Assembly (NCBI GenBank): GCA_002410325.1 | Contig: DHRK01000012.1 | Span: 16,795-31,983, forward strand | Direction: 5' to 3' | From: Syntrophomonas sp. UBA5314 | GTDB taxonomy: Bacteria; Bacillota; Syntrophomonadia; Syntrophomonadales; Syntrophomonadaceae | Length of the DNA: 15,189 nt | Part shown: one piece after another, positions 12,706 through 15,189 of the stretch | Position numbering within the stretch: position 1 is the stretch's first letter | How the letters are laid out: the number at the start of each line of letters is the position of its first letter | Position numbers and translations under genes: made by a program | Notes under the pieces: model-generated | What the model was told of the DNA's origin: nothing | The model's input: only the letters and a program-made list of their open reading frames with translations | Database searches by the model: none

Positions 12706-14052
12706 ATGGGGAAAGAGCTTACCAGGTTTGTCTGCGGGGAATGTGGTTTTGAATCACCCAAGTGGCTGGGGAAATGCCCGGGATGTCACTCCTGGAATAC
12801 CCTCAGTGAAGAAGTGGTCAGAAAAAACCAGGCATCCAGAAAACCTGAAGCCCGGGCCCTGCCTTTACCCATGATATCAAGCGAGGAAGCCAGCCGCTTT
12901 AGCAGCGGCATAGCCGAGCTGGACCGGGTTTTAGGCGGAGGAATAGTCCCCGGCTCCCTTATCTTGCTGGGGGGCGACCCGGGAGTCGGCAAATCAACCC
13001 TGCTCTTGCAGGCAGCGGATAAGATTTCCCGGGCCGGAGAGAAAGTGCTTTATCTTTCCGGTGAGGAGTCGCTTAAACAGATCCGCCTTCGGGCCCGGCG
13101 CCTGGGTATAAACGGCGAACTGCTCTATCTCATAAATGAGCCGGAGGTAGACCTACTTGAGCACTATTTGGACCAGATCAATCCGCGTCTTTTAATTATC
13201 GATTCCATTCAGACCGTGTATTCCAGTGAAGTTTCATCAATACCGGGGAGTGTTGCCCAGCTTCGGGAATGCACGGCGCGCATTGCGACTCTTTCTAAAA
13301 AACGGGAACAGGCCGTCATCCTGATCGGGCACGTAACCAAAGACGGCGCCCTGGCGGGGCCCAAAACCCTTGAACACATGGTGGACGCGGTGGTCTATTT
13401 TGAAGGCGACCGGGATTTATCCCTGCGCATCCTGCGCGGAGTAAAAAACCGTTTTGGCTCCACCGATGAGATCGGTTTAATGGAGATGAGCAGTCAGGGA
13501 TTAATAGAAGTTCCTGATCCATCAGATGTTTTTCTATCAACCCGCGGCCAGCCCAGTCCGGGCACCGCGGTAGCCGCTTGCTTCGAAGGCAGCCGTTCCT
13601 TTCTTATTGAGATTCAAGCCCTGGTGTCGCCTTCCGGCCCGGGCTACGGACGCCGGATGGCGGCCGGTGTGGATCAAAATCGTTTGGCCTTAATTATCGC
13701 GGTTTTGGAGAAACACTGCGGATTTCAATTATCAAACCATGATATATATCTCAAGGTGAGCGGCGGAGTTTTCCTCAAGGATCCCGCTGTAGACCTGGGA
13801 ATCGCCGCCGCCATCCTGTCCAGTTACAGGGAGCGGATCGTACCCGCGGATACCGTGTTTATGGGTGAAATAAGCCTTTCCGGACTGGTTCGTCCGGTGC
13901 ACAGTATAGATCAGAGGTTGCGCGAAACCAATAAGATGGGTTATAGCAAAGTCGTCCTGCCCAGGCAGGCCAAGCGCCAGTATGAAGGCGGCGGCCTGGA
14001 GTTGCTGCCTCTGGCAAGCGTGGAGAAACTGCTAGACTTGATGGAAGGGTGA
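12706..14052 (+). CDS. radA: RadA (Sms), branch-migration DNA repair ATPase
   Basis: RadA is a RecA-like hexameric helicase that drives branch migration of recombination intermediates. The 448-residue protein has an N-terminal zinc finger (C10/C13 and C24/C27, in FVCGECGFESPKWLGKCPGC), a RecA-type core with Walker A GDPGVGKS (90-97), Walker B LLIIDS (162-167) and the RadA-specific KNRFG motif (247-251). A Lon-protease-like C-terminal domain (about 275-448) includes GVDQNRLALIIAVLEKHCG and SGGVFLKDPAVDLGIAAAIL. Length matches the family (about 455). The ATG at 12706 follows AAGGGG (12695-12700) closely. An overlapping out-of-frame ATG at 12692 is not used. It is followed by disA after 7 nt, as in B. 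subtilis. Confidence 0.97.
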   Translation: MGKELTRFVCGECGFESPKWLGKCPGCHSWNTLSEEVVRKNQASRKPEARALPLPMISSEEASRFSSGIAELDRVLGGGIVPGSLILLGGDPGVGKSTLLLQAADKISRAGEKVLYLSGEESLKQIRLRARRLGINGELLYLINEPEVDLLEHYLDQINPRLLIIDSIQTVYSSEVSSIPGSVAQLRECTARIATLSKKREQAVILIGHVTKDGALAGPKTLEHMVDAVVYFEGDRDLSLRILRGVKNRFGSTDEIGLMEMSSQGLIEVPDPSDVFLSTRGQPSPGTAVAACFEGSRSFLIEIQALVSPSGPGYGRRMAAGVDQNRLALIIAVLEKHCGFQLSNHDIYLKVSGGVFLKDPAVDLGIAAAILSSYRERIVPADTVFMGEISLSGLVRPVHSIDQRLRETNKMGYSKVVLPRQAKRQYEGGGLELLPLASVEKLLDLMEG

Positions 14053-14059
14053 GAGGGTC

Positions 14060-15130
14060 TTGGAAGATTTGTATCAAGGGAAATTTAGAAAATCATTGCA
14101 CAAGGTGGCCCCGGGTACTCAGTTTCGTATTGGGATCGAGAACATACTTCAGGCCAATACGGGAGGCCTGATCGTTTTGGGTGATTCGTCTGAACTGATG
14201 CAGCTGGTCAGCGGCGGATTCTACATTGACTGTGAATTCAGCCCTTCCCGCATTTATGAATTGGCCAAGATGGATGGGGCTATCATACTGAACAGTGATG
14301 CTTCGCGGATCCTGGTTGCCAACGCCCAGCTTGACCCTGATCCCAATATACCTTCCAACGAAACGGGTATACGCCACCGCACCGCGGAACGGGCGGCCCG
14401 TCAGACCGGTGAACTGGTGGTGGCCATTTCCCAGCGGCGCAAGGTAGTAACCCTTTACATGGGCAGCGTGATATTTAGACTGAGGGATCTGGAATACGTT
14501 TTGGTCCGGGCCAACCAGGCCCTGCAGACCCTGGAAAAATACCGCAATGTATGGTTTAAGGAGCAGCAGCGCCTGGGCGGGTTGGAATTTGAAGATTTAG
14601 TGACCGTATCCGATGTTTGCGGGGTACTTAGGCGCTGCGCCAAGGTTTTGAACATAGCCCGGGAGATTGAAGACTCCATTGCTGAATTAGGTACCGAGGG
14701 GCGCCTGGTAAAAATGCAATTGGATGAAATGTTGACCAACGTTGAAGAAGAAGCCCGTTTTATCATCCAGGATTATTCCAATGTGCCGGATAAATCACCC
14801 CAGGATCTGATCAATGCTATACTGCGGGCCTTTGAAGAGGACGTTTCAGACTCCGTTTTCATAGCCAGGATCCTGGCCCTGGGTTCTTCGACCAGTCATC
14901 TCGAAGTCCAGGCTTCTCCCCGGGGATACCGGATGCTACATAAACTGCCCCGCATCCCTATGTCTATCATAGAAAACCTGGTCGAACGCTTTGGCCTGCT
15001 GGGCAACATACTGCGGGCCAGCATCGAAGAGCTGGATGATGTGGAAGGAATCGGCGAAGTGCGGGCCAGGTCCATCAAAAACGGCCTGCGCAGGATGCAG
15101 GAGCAGTTATTCCTGGAATATATGGAATAG
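14060..15130 (+). CDS. disA: DisA, diadenylate cyclase and DNA-integrity scanning protein
   Basis: DisA makes c-di-AMP from two ATP and scans DNA for branched structures, delaying sporulation when it meets damage. The 356-residue protein is complete. The N-terminal DAC domain has ANTGGLIVLGD (32-42), the catalytic MDGAIILNSD (71-80, DGA motif) and GIRHRTAERAARQT (103-116, RHR motif). A helical spine spans about 145-290. A C-terminal helix-hairpin-helix DNA-binding domain (about 296-346) has LDDVEGIGEVRARSI. Length is almost identical to B. subtilis (360). The start is uncertain: TTG at 14060 is only 2 nt from GAGAGGG (14051-14057), while a second TTG at 14069 is 11 nt away. The conserved sequence begins after both. 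Placement after radA suggests one operon and a shared link between recombination and c-di-AMP signalling. Confidence 0.96.
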   Translation: MEDLYQGKFRKSLHKVAPGTQFRIGIENILQANTGGLIVLGDSSELMQLVSGGFYIDCEFSPSRIYELAKMDGAIILNSDASRILVANAQLDPDPNIPSNETGIRHRTAERAARQTGELVVAISQRRKVVTLYMGSVIFRLRDLEYVLVRANQALQTLEKYRNVWFKEQQRLGGLEFEDLVTVSDVCGVLRRCAKVLNIAREIEDSIAELGTEGRLVKMQLDEMLTNVEEEARFIIQDYSNVPDKSPQDLINAILRAFEEDVSDSVFIARILALGSSTSHLEVQASPRGYRMLHKLPRIPMSIIENLVERFGLLGNILRASIEELDDVEGIGEVRARSIKNGLRRMQEQLFLEYME

Positions 15131-15189
15131 GATAGTACAACGTTCCGTATATTGTGCACATAATTTGGGCAGATTTTTCCGAATTACTG

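Noticed and set aside
15131..15189. Possible promoter or start of the next gene (a PIN/TRAM gene often follows disA)
   Set aside because: Only 59 bases remain. CATAAT at 15159-15164 has no -35, and no ribosome site or start codon is convincing.

Overview
The window reads as ordinary chromosome of an endospore-forming, flagellated Gram-positive bacterium of the Firmicutes, most likely a clostridial (Syntrophomonas/Peptococcaceae-like) lineage. The evidence is spoIID and spoIIID (sporulation), mbl, a flagellar rod/hook gene, and the Firmicutes-specific ctsR-mcsA-mcsB-clpC stress operon followed by radA and disA. The genus call is an inference from gene order and protein style, not a database result. 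All genes lie on the + strand and no gene looks broken. Only the first one, murA, is cut by the window edge.

Left block (1-4738): murA (5' truncated), spoIID, spoIIID, mbl, a 356-base non-coding gap, then one flagellar rod/hook gene ending at a hairpin terminator. This matches the Bacillus subtilis order murAA-spoIID-spoIIQ-spoIIID-mbl-flhO-flhP, except that there is no spoIIQ between spoIID and spoIIID and only one flagellar gene is present. The gap holds two unrelated palindromic repeat elements, one of them with perfect 32-bp arms, followed by a good sigma-D-type promoter candidate in front of the flagellar gene.

Middle (4739-7813): a TagA/WecG-type glycosyltransferase, then a 709-residue FtsA-superfamily protein. 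Its actin-like core is followed by about 320 residues that I read as three tandem small beta-rich, beta-grasp-like modules. A rho-independent terminator follows. This FtsA-like protein is the least explained gene in the window.

Right block (7814-15189): a promoter candidate and a textbook CtsR operator (two AGTCAAA heptamers, 3-nt spacer), then ctsR, mcsA, mcsB, clpC, radA and disA, the same order as in B. subtilis. CtsR represses the operon. McsB (arginine kinase) with its zinc-binding activator McsA marks proteins, and in some species CtsR itself, with phosphoarginine. ClpC unfolds them for ClpP (not in the window). RadA and DisA (c-di-AMP synthase) add DNA-repair and genome-integrity functions. 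Between ctsR and mcsA, three copies of an 8-mer can form two mutually exclusive hairpins.

I see no prophage, CRISPR array, transposase, tRNA or rRNA. Most of the window is conserved housekeeping. The points worth a second look are the FtsA-like protein, the repeats at 3603-3832, and the ctsR-mcsA leader structure.
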